Shown in pieces: positions 1 to 9,488 of a DNA stretch of 64,000 bases. The notes below the pieces were generated by a model. The model had not been told where the DNA came from, made no database searches, and was given only the letters and a program-made list of their open reading frames with translations. The DNA comes from Streptomyces sp. STR69 (GTDB taxonomy: Bacteria; Actinomycetota; Actinomycetes; Streptomycetales; Streptomycetaceae), in NCBI RefSeq assembly GCF_024519455.1, contig NZ_JALJRY010000014.1, positions 214,212 to 278,211 of the forward strand, given 5' to 3'. A program made the translations under genes and the position numbers. The first letter of the stretch is position 1. Each line of letters starts with the position of its first letter.

Positions 1-1554
1 CAGCAGCTGGCCCGCACCAAGGTCGCCGCAGCCGCCAAGCACACGGCGGCCACCCTGCTGCACACCCATGTCGCCGATCACGGAGCGCTGTTCGGGCAGT
101 TGGGCATCGCGCTCGGTACCTCGTCCGCCGACCAGCGCGCCCTGGACACCTGGGAGCGGCTCCAGGCCCGAGCCCGCGACGGCGTGGCCGACCCCGAACT
201 CGAAGCCGCCTACCTCCAGTTCGGCCGCTATCTGATGATCGCCGGCTCCCGGGGGAGCCTGCCGATGGGCCTCCAGGGGAACTGGCTCGACGGCAACGAC
301 CCCGACTGGATGGGCGATTACCACACCGACATCAACATCCAGATGAACTACTGGATGGCCGACCGCGCCGGACTCTCCCAGTGCTTCGACGCGTTCACCG
401 ACTACTGCGTCGCCCAGCTCCCCGACTGGACCGACGTCACGCGCAGACTCTTCAACGACCCCCGCAACCGCTACCGCAACTCCAGCGGAAAGAACGCCGG
501 TTGGACCGTCGCCATCTCCACCAACCCCTACGGCGGCGGAGGTTGGTGGTGGCACCCGGCCGGAAACGCCTGGCTGAGCAACACCCTCTGGGAGCACTAC
601 GAGTTCACGGGCTCACGCGCCCACCTCGCGAAGATCTACCCGCTCCTCAAGGGCGCCGTCGAGTTCTGGGAGGCGCGACTGCTCACCACGACGCTGCCCG
701 GCAGCTCGAAGGAGGTGCTGATCGCCGACAGCGACTGGTCGCCCGAGCAGGGTCCGCTCGACGCGAAGGGCATCACCTACGCCCAGGAACTGGTGTGGGC
801 GTTGTTCGGCAACTACTGCGTCGCGGCAGCCGAGTTGAAGAAGGACACCGGCTACGCGGGCACGATCGCCGGGCTCCGCAAGAAGCTGTATCTCCCGGTG
901 GTCAGCCCCAAGACGGGCTGGCTGGAGGAGTGGATGTCCCCGGACAACCTCGGGGAGACCACACACCGGCACCTGTCCCCGCTCATCGGACTCTTCCCGG
1001 GCGACCGCATCCGCCCCGACGGCTCCACCCCGAAGGACATCGTCGACGGCGCCACCGCCCTGCTCACCGCCCGCGGCATGGAGAGCTTCGGCTGGGCCAA
1101 CGCCTGGCGCAGCCTGTGCTGGTCGCGGCTCAAGAACGCCGACAACGCCTACCAGCTGATCGTCAACAACCTCCGCCCGTCCACCAACGGCAGCAACGGC
1201 ACCGCCTCCAACCTCTTCGACATCTACCAGGTCGACGTGGGCCGCGGCATCTTCCAGATCGAGGCCAACTTCGGCACCCCCGCCGCGATGATCGAGATGC
1301 TCCTCTACTCCCGCCCCGGCCATCTGGAACTCCTCCCGGCCCTCCCCGACGCATGGGCCGAGTCCGGATCCGTCACCGGTGTCGGCGCCCGCGGCGGCTT
1401 CGTCGTGGACCTCCACTGGAAGAACGGGAAGCCGACCGAGGTGAAGATCCGCAGTATCAACGGCCGGACCACGACAGTGGCCTTCGGCGCCACCACCCGG
1501 ACGGTGCGGCTGACACCGGGCGCGTCCGTCACCCTGCGGGACTTCGCCCGGTGA
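1..1554 (+). CDS. Glycoside hydrolase family 95 protein (alpha-L-fucosidase type), 3' part
   Basis: The open frame is already open at base 1, so the N-terminus lies outside the window and 517 codons are visible. Motifs follow the GH95 (alpha-L-fucosidase/galactosidase) pattern: LQGNWLDG followed by DYHTDINIQMNYW, then HRHLSPLIGLFPG, then FGWANAWR, then QIEANFGTPAAMIEMLL, and a beta-rich C-terminal cap. Enzymes of this family cleave terminal alpha-L-fucose or galactose from plant or host glycans by inversion. The downstream esterase gene starts inside the stop codon (GTGA), so the two are translationally coupled and probably act on the same glycan. No signal peptide can be judged because the start is missing. 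Family assignment is firm; the exact sugar specificity is not visible. Confidence 0.88.
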   Translation, partial: QQLARTKVAAAAKHTAATLLHTHVADHGALFGQLGIALGTSSADQRALDTWERLQARARDGVADPELEAAYLQFGRYLMIAGSRGSLPMGLQGNWLDGNDPDWMGDYHTDINIQMNYWMADRAGLSQCFDAFTDYCVAQLPDWTDVTRRLFNDPRNRYRNSSGKNAGWTVAISTNPYGGGGWWWHPAGNAWLSNTLWEHYEFTGSRAHLAKIYPLLKGAVEFWEARLLTTTLPGSSKEVLIADSDWSPEQGPLDAKGITYAQELVWALFGNYCVAAAELKKDTGYAGTIAGLRKKLYLPVVSPKTGWLEEWMSPDNLGETTHRHLSPLIGLFPGDRIRPDGSTPKDIVDGATALLTARGMESFGWANAWRSLCWSRLKNADNAYQLIVNNLRPSTNGSNGTASNLFDIYQVDVGRGIFQIEANFGTPAAMIEMLLYSRPGHLELLPALPDAWAESGSVTGVGARGGFVVDLHWKNGKPTEVKIRSINGRTTTVAFGATTRTVRLTPGASVTLRDFAR

Positions 1555-2813
1555 CGGGCCGACGGGCATGGTTGCGCCGTGGGCCGGCTCTCCTGATGAT
1601 GGCGGTGGCTCTCCAGACCGTGCCCGCGGAGGCAAGGTCGGAGCCCACTGTCCCTGCGGCAGCGGCAGCGGCAGCGGCAGCGGCGACGGCGGCGACGGCC
1701 CCGGGTGGCTCGCACACCGTCGTCACCTGGGGAGCGAGCGCAGACCGCATGGGCGACGGAGTGGCCGGCCGCGGCTACCGCATGGTCGTGCACACCAGTG
1801 TCGCGGGCGGTGAGCTGCGGATCCGGCTCTCCAACGCCTTCGGCGACCGGCCGGTGACCTTCGACAGCGTCTACGCGGGCGTGCAGAAGGAGGGCGCCAC
1901 GCTGGTGCCCCGTTCCAACCGGCGGCTCACCTTCGGCGGCGGACGGACGATCACCGTCCCCGCCGGGGCGACCGCCTACAGCGACCCGCTGACCGGGGCA
2001 CTGCCGGCCGCCACCAACCTGGTGGTCAGCATCCACAGCCCGGACGCGGCGGGCCCGGCGACCGGTCACGGACTCGCCATGCAGACGTCGTACGCGACCC
2101 AGGGCGACCACACGTCCGAGGAGAGCGGCACCGCCTGGACCGACACCGTCGGCGCCTGGTACTACCTCGACGCCGTCACCGTACGGACGGGCGCGGACAC
2201 GGGGGCCGTGGTCGCCCTGGGCGACTCCATCACGGACGGCTGGGCGAGCACGACGGACCAGAACCGGCGCTGGCCCGACTACCTGGCCCGACGGCTCCAG
2301 CGGGCCGGCACGGCCGTCAGGGGAGTCGCGAACGAAGGGATCTCCGGCAACAAGGTGCTCGCGGACGGCGCCGGGCAGAGCGCCCTCAGGCGGCTGCAGC
2401 GGGACGTCCTGTCGCAGCCCGGTGTCCGCACGGTGTTCCTGTTCGAAGGCGTCAACGACATCAAGGCCCACAGCGGCGTCACCGCCCAGGACCTGATCGC
2501 CGGCTACCGCGAGATCGTCGACCGGGCACACGCGGCCGGGAAGTGTGTCGTCGGTGCCACGGTCGGGCCGTTCGAGGGCTGGTCCGAATGGGATCCGGCG
2601 GGCGAGGCGGTACGTGTGGAGGTGAACCAATTCATCAGGGACAGCGGGGAGTTCGACGGCGTCACCGACTTCGACCACATCCTCCGCAGCCCCTACGACC
2701 AGGAAAGGATGCTGCCCTTCTTCGACAGCGGCGACCACCTGCACCCCAACGACAAGGGGATGCAGGCCATGGCCGACGCGGTCGACCTCGCCGGTCTCGA
2801 CTGCGGGCGGTGA
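1551..2813 (+). CDS. Secreted SGNH/GDSL-family hydrolase
   Basis: The GTG start overlaps the upstream stop by 4 bases, giving 420 residues. An Arg-rich start and hydrophobic stretch (about residues 4-24, ending near AEA) look like a signal peptide, followed by an Ala-rich linker (residues 36-50). A beta-sandwich-like region comes next, then the SGNH blocks: VVALGDSITDG with Ser226 as nucleophile, GISGNKVL (Gly/Asn blocks), FEGVNDI, and the catalytic Asp/His in HLHPND near the C-terminus. Such enzymes are usually extracellular carbohydrate or lipid esterases. Coupling to the GH95 gene suggests it removes acyl groups from the glycan that the glycosidase trims; that pairing is inference. A longer frame runs upstream to base 381 but lies antiphase inside GH95, so I rejected it. 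Confidence 0.87.
   Translation: MTGRRAWLRRGPALLMMAVALQTVPAEARSEPTVPAAAAAAAAAATAATAPGGSHTVVTWGASADRMGDGVAGRGYRMVVHTSVAGGELRIRLSNAFGDRPVTFDSVYAGVQKEGATLVPRSNRRLTFGGGRTITVPAGATAYSDPLTGALPAATNLVVSIHSPDAAGPATGHGLAMQTSYATQGDHTSEESGTAWTDTVGAWYYLDAVTVRTGADTGAVVALGDSITDGWASTTDQNRRWPDYLARRLQRAGTAVRGVANEGISGNKVLADGAGQSALRRLQRDVLSQPGVRTVFLFEGVNDIKAHSGVTAQDLIAGYREIVDRAHAAGKCVVGATVGPFEGWSEWDPAGEAVRVEVNQFIRDSGEFDGVTDFDHILRSPYDQERMLPFFDSGDHLHPNDKGMQAMADAVDLAGLDCGR
1657..1701 (+). repeat. GC-rich simple repeat encoding an alanine linker
   Basis: A run of near-perfect GCAGCG units (drifting to GCGACG) sits directly after the signal-peptide region of the SGNH hydrolase and encodes Ala/Thr residues. Length variation by slippage would change only linker length, because the unit is a multiple of three. 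Confidence 0.7.
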
Positions 2814-2816
2814 ACC

Positions 2817-5780
2817 TCAGCCGGACGTCCTCGCCTCCGGGGTGATCAGTCCCTGCCGGTAGGCGATCGCCACCGCCTCCGTACGGCTCGCGGCACCCAG
2901 CTTCGCGAGGATGTTGGAGACATGGACGCTCGCCGTCTTGCCGGTGATGAACAGTTCCTCGCCGATCTGACGGTTGCTGCGGCCGAGCGCGAGCAGCCGC
3001 AGCACGTCCTGCTCGCGGGCCGTCAGCGGCGAGGGGCGCTCCCCGGCGTCCGCCGCCGGATCGCCGAGGCGGCCACGGCGGACGAGTGCGTCCAGCCGCG
3101 TGAGCAGGGGCGCGGCACCGAGCCGGGTGGCCGTCTCCCGGGCCGCACGTGCCTGGGCGGCGGCCTCCTCACGTCGGTCGGCTGCCAACAGGGCTTCGGC
3201 GAACCGGAATTGGCAGCGCGCCCGTTCATAGACATCGCCGTAGTCGAACGCGGTCACCGCCTTCTCCCAGGCCGCCGCGTCCGGTCCCGTGGTCGCCCGC
3301 GTCCACTCCGCCTCGGCGCGCGCCAGCCAGGCCATTCCTTCCGGCCCCTGCGGGCGGTGGCCGTCGCCCTCCTGCGCCACGGCCCGCGCCAGCTCGACGA
3401 GTTCCGTCGCGGTGTCCGTCCAGCGGCGCACCCCTGCCTCGTCGCCCGTGAGCCGCAGTGCCGCGGCCCGGTCGGCGACCGGGGCGAGGGCGAGGGCGGC
3501 GAGCCGGACCGTCAGGTCGGGACGCCGGCCGGAATCGTCGGTGAGCGCCACGACAGCCGTGCGCATCGCCTCCACGGCCGCCTCCGGATCGTCCCGCAGG
3601 CCGCCGGTGTCGGTCAGGGCGATGCCCGCCACCATGGAGGCCATCCAGTCGAACGGCCCCTCCAGCAGCGCGCGCGCCCGGTCGGCGGCCCTCAAGTCGC
3701 CGCGTGCCAGGGCCACATAAAGTGCGGGTCCCATGGTGAAGCCGCCCATTCGCGGCAACACGTTCGCGTCGCTCGTGGCGGCTTTCTCGCACTCGTCCCA
3801 GCGGCCGAGCGTGTACAGCACCAGCAGTTGGAGGTAGCGCATCTCCAGCGGGTACGGCGAGGACAGCAGTCCGGCGCGACGGGCCCGGTCCAGTCCTTCG
3901 GTGAGCCAGGGCAGGGACTCCTCCAGGTGCCCGGACTCGAAGTTGCCGATGGCCAGATGGAACAGCGCGCGCATCTCCACGGGCGCGTGCCCGGCCTGCC
4001 GGGCCAGCTCGCGAGCCTGGGCGAGCCGCTCGCGGCCCTCCTTCGTGCGCCGGCCGCCTTTTTCGAGCGTGGCCAGCGAGATCAGCAGATCGGCCCGGGC
4101 GTCGACCAGTTGGAGTTCCTCGGCGATGCGCAGGGCCTGCCGGGCGACCCGCAGGGCGATCTCGTCCTCACCGACCTGACGTGCCGTCAGCACATGGGTG
4201 GCCGCCGCCCACACCCAGGTCCGCGAGGGCGGCTCGGCGGGGATCATCGCGAGGGCCTCGCTGCTGTAGGCGAACGCGGCGGTGAGGCTGTCGACGCCCA
4301 TGAGATTGCCGGCCAGCGTGTAGCGGACCCGGGCGGCCAGCTCGGAGTCCGTGTCCTGACCGATCCCGGCGAGCGCGGACCGGGTGAGGGAGACCGCGCG
4401 GTGCGCGTCCCCGGCGTGCGCCGCCGCAGCGGAGGCCCGCAGGGTGAGGGTCACGCTGTCGGTGCCCTCGCCGGAGGGCCGGGCCGCCGGATCGACCGAC
4501 CTCCACAGATCGAGGGCGGTTTCGAGATGCCGCAGCTCCTCGGCGGGCGCGCCCACCCGCTGTGCGTGGTCGGCGGCTTCCAGGGAGGCGGCCAGGGCCT
4601 CGGCCAGGTCGTGGCTCTCGCGGTAGTGGTGGGCGCGCTCGGCCGCGCTCTCGGCGGGGTGACCGCGCCCGGCGAGGAGGCGGGCGAACGAGCCGTGCAG
4701 CCGGGAGCGCTCGCCCGGGAGCAGATCCGCGTACACCGCTTCGCGGGCGAGGGCGTGCCGGAAGGAGTACGTGTCGCCGTGCCAAGGGACCAGGAGCTGC
4801 CGCTCGACGGCCTCCCGCAACGCCGACTCCAGCTCGTCCTCGGGGAGTTGGACCGCGTCCCGCAGCAGGTCGTACTCGACCCGGCGGCCTGCTACGGCGG
4901 CGGTGCGCAGCACCTGCTGGGCGGTGTCGGAGAGTTGCTCGAAGCGGATCAGCAGGACGTCGGCGAGACCGCTCGGCACGCCACCCGCCTCCATGTCGGT
5001 GGCCGCGAGCAACTCCTCGGCGTAGAAGGCGTTTCCCTCGGCGCGCTCGACGATCCGGCGGACCGTGCCGTCCGGCACCGGGCCCGTGCGCAGGGCGCGC
5101 ACCAGCCGGGCGACCTCCGCGTCCCCCATGGGCCGCAGCTCCAGGCGCTCCACGGCGGGCAGCCGGACCAGCTCGGCGAGCAGCGGCCGTAGGGGATGGC
5201 GGCGGTGGAGGTCGTCCGCGCGGTACGACGCGAAGACCGCGAGGCGGTGGGTGGGCGCCCCGCCCGCCGGGCGCTGGAGGATGCCGCGGCTGAGCAGGAA
5301 GCGGAGCAGGTCGCGGGAGGACTGGTCGGCCCAGTGCAGATCCTCCAGGACCAGCAGCAGGGGAGCGATGTCGGAGAGGTCGGCGAGCAGTCCGGCGATG
5401 CCCTCGAAGAGGCGCAGTCTGCCGCCGGCGTCCCGGGCCGCGTCCGTGCCGGCGCCGAGCAGCCGGTCGACCGCCGGATGGGCGGCCAGGGCGGCGGTGA
5501 AGCGGTCGTCGTCGGCGAGCGCTCCGAGGATCTCGGTGAACGGCAGATAGGGCAGACCGACGTCACCGAGGTCGACGCAGTGCCCGGTCAGGACAGTCAT
5601 GCCGGCGTCCGTCGCCCGCGCCGCCACCTCGTCGAGGACCCGGGTCTTGCCGACGCCCGCGTCCCCGGCGATCAGCACCGCCCCGGCCGTGCCCGCGCGG
5701 GCGCGCTCCAGCGCACCGGCGAGGCGGGCGAGTTCCTCGTCCCTGCCGATGAGCGGCGCTGCTGCTACGGATTGCGACAC
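2817..5780 (-). CDS. LAL-type LuxR-family transcriptional regulator with AAA ATPase domain
   Basis: The protein has 987 residues, typical for the large ATP-binding LuxR (LAL) class. The N-terminus carries a Walker A motif GDAGVGKT (residues 39-46) and a Walker B-like LLLVLEDLHWAD. The middle is a long helical, TPR-like region. The C-terminus has a LuxR HTH starting LTAREQDVLRLLALGRSN and containing the canonical VHVSNILAKLGA recognition helix. LAL proteins are signal-integrating activators, often of sugar use or secondary metabolism. The start is GTG at the right edge. It converges on the SGNH gene with only 3 bases between the stops, and no operon partner is present, so its target cannot be read from context. 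Confidence 0.93.
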   Translation of the reverse strand: MSQSVAAAPLIGRDEELARLAGALERARAGTAGAVLIAGDAGVGKTRVLDEVAARATDAGMTVLTGHCVDLGDVGLPYLPFTEILGALADDDRFTAALAAHPAVDRLLGAGTDAARDAGGRLRLFEGIAGLLADLSDIAPLLLVLEDLHWADQSSRDLLRFLLSRGILQRPAGGAPTHRLAVFASYRADDLHRRHPLRPLLAELVRLPAVERLELRPMGDAEVARLVRALRTGPVPDGTVRRIVERAEGNAFYAEELLAATDMEAGGVPSGLADVLLIRFEQLSDTAQQVLRTAAVAGRRVEYDLLRDAVQLPEDELESALREAVERQLLVPWHGDTYSFRHALAREAVYADLLPGERSRLHGSFARLLAGRGHPAESAAERAHHYRESHDLAEALAASLEAADHAQRVGAPAEELRHLETALDLWRSVDPAARPSGEGTDSVTLTLRASAAAAHAGDAHRAVSLTRSALAGIGQDTDSELAARVRYTLAGNLMGVDSLTAAFAYSSEALAMIPAEPPSRTWVWAAATHVLTARQVGEDEIALRVARQALRIAEELQLVDARADLLISLATLEKGGRRTKEGRERLAQARELARQAGHAPVEMRALFHLAIGNFESGHLEESLPWLTEGLDRARRAGLLSSPYPLEMRYLQLLVLYTLGRWDECEKAATSDANVLPRMGGFTMGPALYVALARGDLRAADRARALLEGPFDWMASMVAGIALTDTGGLRDDPEAAVEAMRTAVVALTDDSGRRPDLTVRLAALALAPVADRAAALRLTGDEAGVRRWTDTATELVELARAVAQEGDGHRPQGPEGMAWLARAEAEWTRATTGPDAAAWEKAVTAFDYGDVYERARCQFRFAEALLAADRREEAAAQARAARETATRLGAAPLLTRLDALVRRGRLGDPAADAGERPSPLTAREQDVLRLLALGRSNRQIGEELFITGKTASVHVSNILAKLGAASRTEAVAIAYRQGLITPEARTSG

Positions 5781-5817
5781 GTCCCCATCCTGGCACGCGC
5801 CGCTGACAACGCACCTG

Positions 5818-5850
5818 GCCGCCGGGTGGGAGACGATCCCGCCCGGCGGC
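5818..5850 (-). terminator. Hairpin terminator of the TrxR-kinase-UBP unit
   Basis: A 13-bp GC stem (GCCGCCGGGTGGG with CCCGCCCGGCGGC, one T:G wobble) and a 7-base loop lie 5 bases past the UBP gene stop on the minus strand. There is no T tract, as is common for Streptomyces terminators. Confidence 0.6.
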
Positions 5851-5855
5851 TCCGC

Positions 5856-6206
5856 TCAGCGCAGGGTCTCGGCCCAGTTCGCCGGAACGCGTCCCGCGGG
5901 ACCCGGCACCGGCTGGTCCGCGGGGTGGCTCACCGGGGCGGCGAGTTCGGGACCGGAGTCGTACAGCTCGGAGGTGGTGAAGTTCCAGAACCAGTCCTCG
6001 CGCGGCTCGTAGCTCTGGATGAACGGGTGTCCCGTGGACTGGTAGTGGGCCGTGGCGTGCTTGGCGGGGGAGTCGTCGCAACAGCCGACGTGACCGCACT
6101 GCGCGCACCGCCGGAGGTGGAACCACCAGCCCTGGGCCGCGTCGCACTCCACGCAGCCCGCGCCGCTCGGCGGGACGCTGGGGTCGATTCCGGTGATGTC
6201 GTTCAT
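5856..6206 (-). CDS. UBP-type zinc finger domain protein
   Basis: A 116-residue protein. Zinc ligands are visible as C18, C21, C34, C37, C42, H50, H54 and H60, the spacing of the ubiquitin-hydrolase-type zinc finger (ZnF-UBP). A WFWNF-containing segment follows. In bacteria, which lack canonical ubiquitin, this small domain is found beside redox and signalling genes and its ligand is unknown. The ATG overlaps the kinase stop by 4 bases, so it is the third gene of a coupled unit with the histidine kinase and the receiver/thioredoxin-reductase fusion. A role as an accessory or output factor of that sensor is inference. Confidence 0.9.
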   Translation of the reverse strand: MNDITGIDPSVPPSGAGCVECDAAQGWWFHLRRCAQCGHVGCCDDSPAKHATAHYQSTGHPFIQSYEPREDWFWNFTTSELYDSGPELAAPVSHPADQPVPGPAGRVPANWAETLR

Positions 6207-7660
6207 GCGGACTCCTCGGGCGTCTCGTTGTCCGTGGCGGTGAGGGGGAGCAGGACCTGGAAGCGGGTGTCGCCCGGTACCGACTCCACCTGGAGCGTGC
6301 CGTGGTGCTTGTTGACGACGATCCGCCAGGAGATGTCCAGACCGAGACCCGTGCCCTCGCCCACCGGCTTGGTGGTGAAGAACGGATCGAAGATACGGCT
6401 CCGGATCTCCTGCGGCACACCGGGCCCCGTGTCCCGGAACTCCACCATCAACTGATCGCGCACCAGCGCCGTCCGCACGGTCAACGTGCCTTCCCCGCCG
6501 GCGCTGTTCATGGCGGACACCGCGTTGTCGATCAGGTTCGTCCACACCTGGTTGAGCTCCGCCGGATAGGCCGGGATCTTCGGGAGCGTACGGTCGTACT
6601 CCTTGACGACCTTGATGCGGTCGCCGACCTTGCCGCCGAGCATCAGCAGTGTGCTGTCGAGGAGTTCGTGCACATCGGCGACCTGGTAGGGCGCGCGGTC
6701 CAGCTGCGAGTACTGCTTGGCGGCGCCCACGAGGTTGGAGATACGGGTCGTGGAGTCCTCGATCTCCGTCATCAACAGCTCTGTCTCGACCGTGTAGTTG
6801 AGCCAGCCGATCGCTCCCGGCAGGATCTCCTCGTCCACGGCCGCCGCGACCTGGTCGAGCCACTCGACGTCGAGACCGGCCTGCACGAACGTCGGCGCGA
6901 TCTGCCAGGACTCCGTGACGCCGTGGTCGTCGAGCCAGTCCGTGAGCTGGTCCTCGCGGTCCGAGGCCTCCAGCGGGCTCAACGTCTGTGCCTTGGCGAC
7001 CCGTTCGGCCGTGCGCTCCTGGATGTCGATGAGGTTGGCCAGGTCCTCGCGCGAGTACGGGCCGGAGGAGATGACGCGCAGTTTGTGCCGCATCTTCGCC
7101 ACCCGCTCCCGCAGCGTCGAGGTGGCCCGGACGGCAGCGGCGGCGGGGTTGTTCAGTTCGTGCGTGAGTCCGGCGGACAACGAGCCCAGCGCCAGCAGCC
7201 GTTCACGCTGGCTGATCGCCAACTGGCTGCTCTTCTGGCCGAAGAAGAGCCCCTCCAGCAGATGAACGGCCATCGGGAACCACTCGCTCATGATGGCCGC
7301 GAACGTCTCGGCGGGCAGCACGAAGAACCGCGTAGTCTCTGTCACCCGCATCGAGTTGAGGTACACCTGCTGCACCCGGTCGCCGATGTAGGCCTGCATC
7401 GCGCCCGTGTAGACGCCGCGTTGCGAGGTCCGCGCGACCTCCACGTCGTCCTCGCCGACGCGGCGCGACAGCACCACGGTGCCCTCGATCATGACGTAGA
7501 AGCAGGTGGCGGGATCACCCTCGGTGTAGACGGGCCCGGCCTCGAACTGCTCCACCTGTCCGTCGCAGCACAGCCTGCCGAGCTGCTCCGGCGTCAGCTT
7601 CTCGAACAGGAACAGCGTGCCGATCTCCTGCGGGCTGCACGGCAGCACCTGCCCGCTCAT
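6203..7660 (-). CDS. Histidine kinase with N-terminal cyclic-nucleotide-binding domain
   Basis: A 485-residue protein with no membrane segment. Residues about 10-130 form a CRP/cNMP-binding-like beta-roll. The dimerisation region carries AGLTHELNNPAAA with phosphoacceptor His167, and the C-terminal ATPase domain has an N box (NLIDNAVSAMN), GPGVP and GEGTGLGLDISW. It is therefore a cytosolic sensor kinase that may respond to a nucleotide or redox signal through the CRP-like domain. Start and stop both overlap neighbours by 4 bases. The upstream gene supplies a receiver domain fused to a flavoprotein, the natural partner for phosphotransfer. Family assignment is firm; the signal is not known. 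Confidence 0.92.
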   Translation of the reverse strand: MSGQVLPCSPQEIGTLFLFEKLTPEQLGRLCCDGQVEQFEAGPVYTEGDPATCFYVMIEGTVVLSRRVGEDDVEVARTSQRGVYTGAMQAYIGDRVQQVYLNSMRVTETTRFFVLPAETFAAIMSEWFPMAVHLLEGLFFGQKSSQLAISQRERLLALGSLSAGLTHELNNPAAAAVRATSTLRERVAKMRHKLRVISSGPYSREDLANLIDIQERTAERVAKAQTLSPLEASDREDQLTDWLDDHGVTESWQIAPTFVQAGLDVEWLDQVAAAVDEEILPGAIGWLNYTVETELLMTEIEDSTTRISNLVGAAKQYSQLDRAPYQVADVHELLDSTLLMLGGKVGDRIKVVKEYDRTLPKIPAYPAELNQVWTNLIDNAVSAMNSAGGEGTLTVRTALVRDQLMVEFRDTGPGVPQEIRSRIFDPFFTTKPVGEGTGLGLDISWRIVVNKHHGTLQVESVPGDTRFQVLLPLTATDNETPEESA

Positions 7661-9333
7661 GACTGCTCCAGGTAGCGGTGGACGAGCATCACGGCCATGG
7701 CTCCCTCTCCAACGGCGGACGCGACGCGTTTCGCGGACTCGGCGCGCGCGTCGCCCGCCACGAACACGCCGGGAATGTTGGTCTCCAGGTGATACGGCGA
7801 CCGGTCCAACTCCCAGCCCGCGGGCGGCTTTCCGTCCGCGGTGAGGTCGGGCCCGGCCAGGATGAACCCGCGCTCGTCGCGCAGCACCGCGCCGTCCAGC
7901 CAGTCGGTAAGCGGGGCCGCGCCGATGAACACGAACATCCACTGCGCGTCGACGAGTTCGGTCGCCCCGGTCTCCGTGTCGCGCAGGGTGAGCTGCTCCA
8001 GATGGTCGGACCCGTGCGCGGCCTCGACGACCGTGCCGGTGCGGACCGCGATGTTCTCGGCCTCGTTGATCTGCTGGATCAGGTAGTACGACATCGACGC
8101 GGTGAGCGACGGACCACGCACCAGCAGGGTCACCGACTTGGCGCCCCGGGCCAGGTACATCGCCGCCTGCCCCGCCGAGTTGGCACCGCCGACGATGTAC
8201 ACGTCGTGCCCCTGGCAGGAGGCGGCCTCGGTCAGCGCCGAGCCGTAGTAGACCCCGCAGCCCGTCAGATCGGGCGTGCCGGGCGCCTCCAGCTGCCGGT
8301 ACGACACCCCGGTCGCCAGGATCACGGCGTGCGCGGCGACGGCCGAACCGTCCGCGAAATGCACCACCCGGGCCGACCCGTTGGCCTCAAGACCCGTGAC
8401 CTCGCGCGCGGTGAGGATCTCGGCGCCGAACTTGGTGGCCTGCCGCCGTGCCCGGTCGGTGAGTTGGGCCCCGGACACGCCGTCAGGGAAACCGAGGTAG
8501 TTCTCGATCCGCGAACTCTGCCCGGCCTGCCCACCGGTCGCCGACCGTTCCACGAGGACGGTCCGCAGCCCTTCCGAGGCCCCGTAGACGGCCGCGCCGA
8601 GCCCGGCCGGGCCGCCGCCGATGACGACGAGGTCGTAGAAGTCGGCCGTCGGTGTGGTCGCGAGCCCCACCTCCGCGGCCAGCTCGGGTGCCTCCGGCTC
8701 GACCAGCACCGACCCGTCGGCGGTGATGATGAGTGGCAGCCGCTGCCCGTCCTCCCCGGCGGCGGACAGCAGACGCAGTCCCTCCGGGCTGTCCGCCGAG
8801 TACCAGCGGTACGGCACCTGGTTGCGGGCCAGGAACTCCCGCACGTCCGAGGAGCGCGCCGACCAGCGGTGTCCGACCACCTTCGTGGCGGGCACGGGCC
8901 GGTAGTCGCTGTTGCGCCACGCCTCCAGAAGGTCGTCCAGGACCGGGTAGAGCTTCTCCTCCGGCGGGTCCCACGGCTTCAGCAGATAGTGGTCGAGGTC
9001 CACGACGTTGATCGCGTCGATCGCCGCGTCCGTGTCCGCGTACGCGGTCAGCAGCACCCGACGCGCGCCGGGATACACATCGAGGGCCTGTTCCAGGAAC
9101 TCGATGCCGTTCATCTGCGGCATGCGGTAGTCGGCCAGGATCACGGCGACGAGATCCCCGCGGAGCTTCAGCTCGCGCAGCGCGTCGAGCGCGGACTCAC
9201 CTGACTCCGCGCGCACGATCCGGTACGACTCGCCGTAGCGCCGCCGCAGGTCACGGGCGACTGCACGGGAAACTCCCGGATCGTCGTCCACGGTCAAGAT
9301 GACGGTCCGCGCGGATTCGGCGGCCTGTGCCAT
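7657..9333 (-). CDS. Fused response-regulator receiver / thioredoxin-reductase-like flavoprotein
   Basis: A 558-residue fusion. Residues 1-125 are a CheY-like receiver with an acidic pocket (D16-D18), phosphoacceptor D68 in ILADYRMP, and K119 in LLKPW. A linker domain (about 130-225) leads into a pyridine-nucleotide disulphide oxidoreductase: FAD site VIGGGPAGLGAAVYGASEG, NADPH site VGGANSAGQAAMYLARG, and the C-terminal FAD motif GVFVAGDAR. Where TrxB has its redox CxxC, this protein has TGCGVYYGSALTEAASC with no CxxC pair, so classical thioredoxin reduction is doubtful. It is the first gene of a three-gene overlapping unit. Phosphorylation-gated NADPH oxidation or redox sensing is a reasonable inference. 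Confidence 0.93.
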   Translation of the reverse strand: MAQAAESARTVILTVDDDPGVSRAVARDLRRRYGESYRIVRAESGESALDALRELKLRGDLVAVILADYRMPQMNGIEFLEQALDVYPGARRVLLTAYADTDAAIDAINVVDLDHYLLKPWDPPEEKLYPVLDDLLEAWRNSDYRPVPATKVVGHRWSARSSDVREFLARNQVPYRWYSADSPEGLRLLSAAGEDGQRLPLIITADGSVLVEPEAPELAAEVGLATTPTADFYDLVVIGGGPAGLGAAVYGASEGLRTVLVERSATGGQAGQSSRIENYLGFPDGVSGAQLTDRARRQATKFGAEILTAREVTGLEANGSARVVHFADGSAVAAHAVILATGVSYRQLEAPGTPDLTGCGVYYGSALTEAASCQGHDVYIVGGANSAGQAAMYLARGAKSVTLLVRGPSLTASMSYYLIQQINEAENIAVRTGTVVEAAHGSDHLEQLTLRDTETGATELVDAQWMFVFIGAAPLTDWLDGAVLRDERGFILAGPDLTADGKPPAGWELDRSPYHLETNIPGVFVAGDARAESAKRVASAVGEGAMAVMLVHRYLEQS

Positions 9334-9488
9334 ACGTCTCCCACCCCGAGTGGTCGGCTTGACGGCACGGCGGCGCCGTTGTCACCGCGCCGGCTCCCGA
9401 CCATCGTATGTTCGATCGCCCCGCTTCGCTCCGGTAGACCCGATACCGGGGCCGCGGCGGCGCCGGGAGCGCGGCGCGGCTCACCTTG

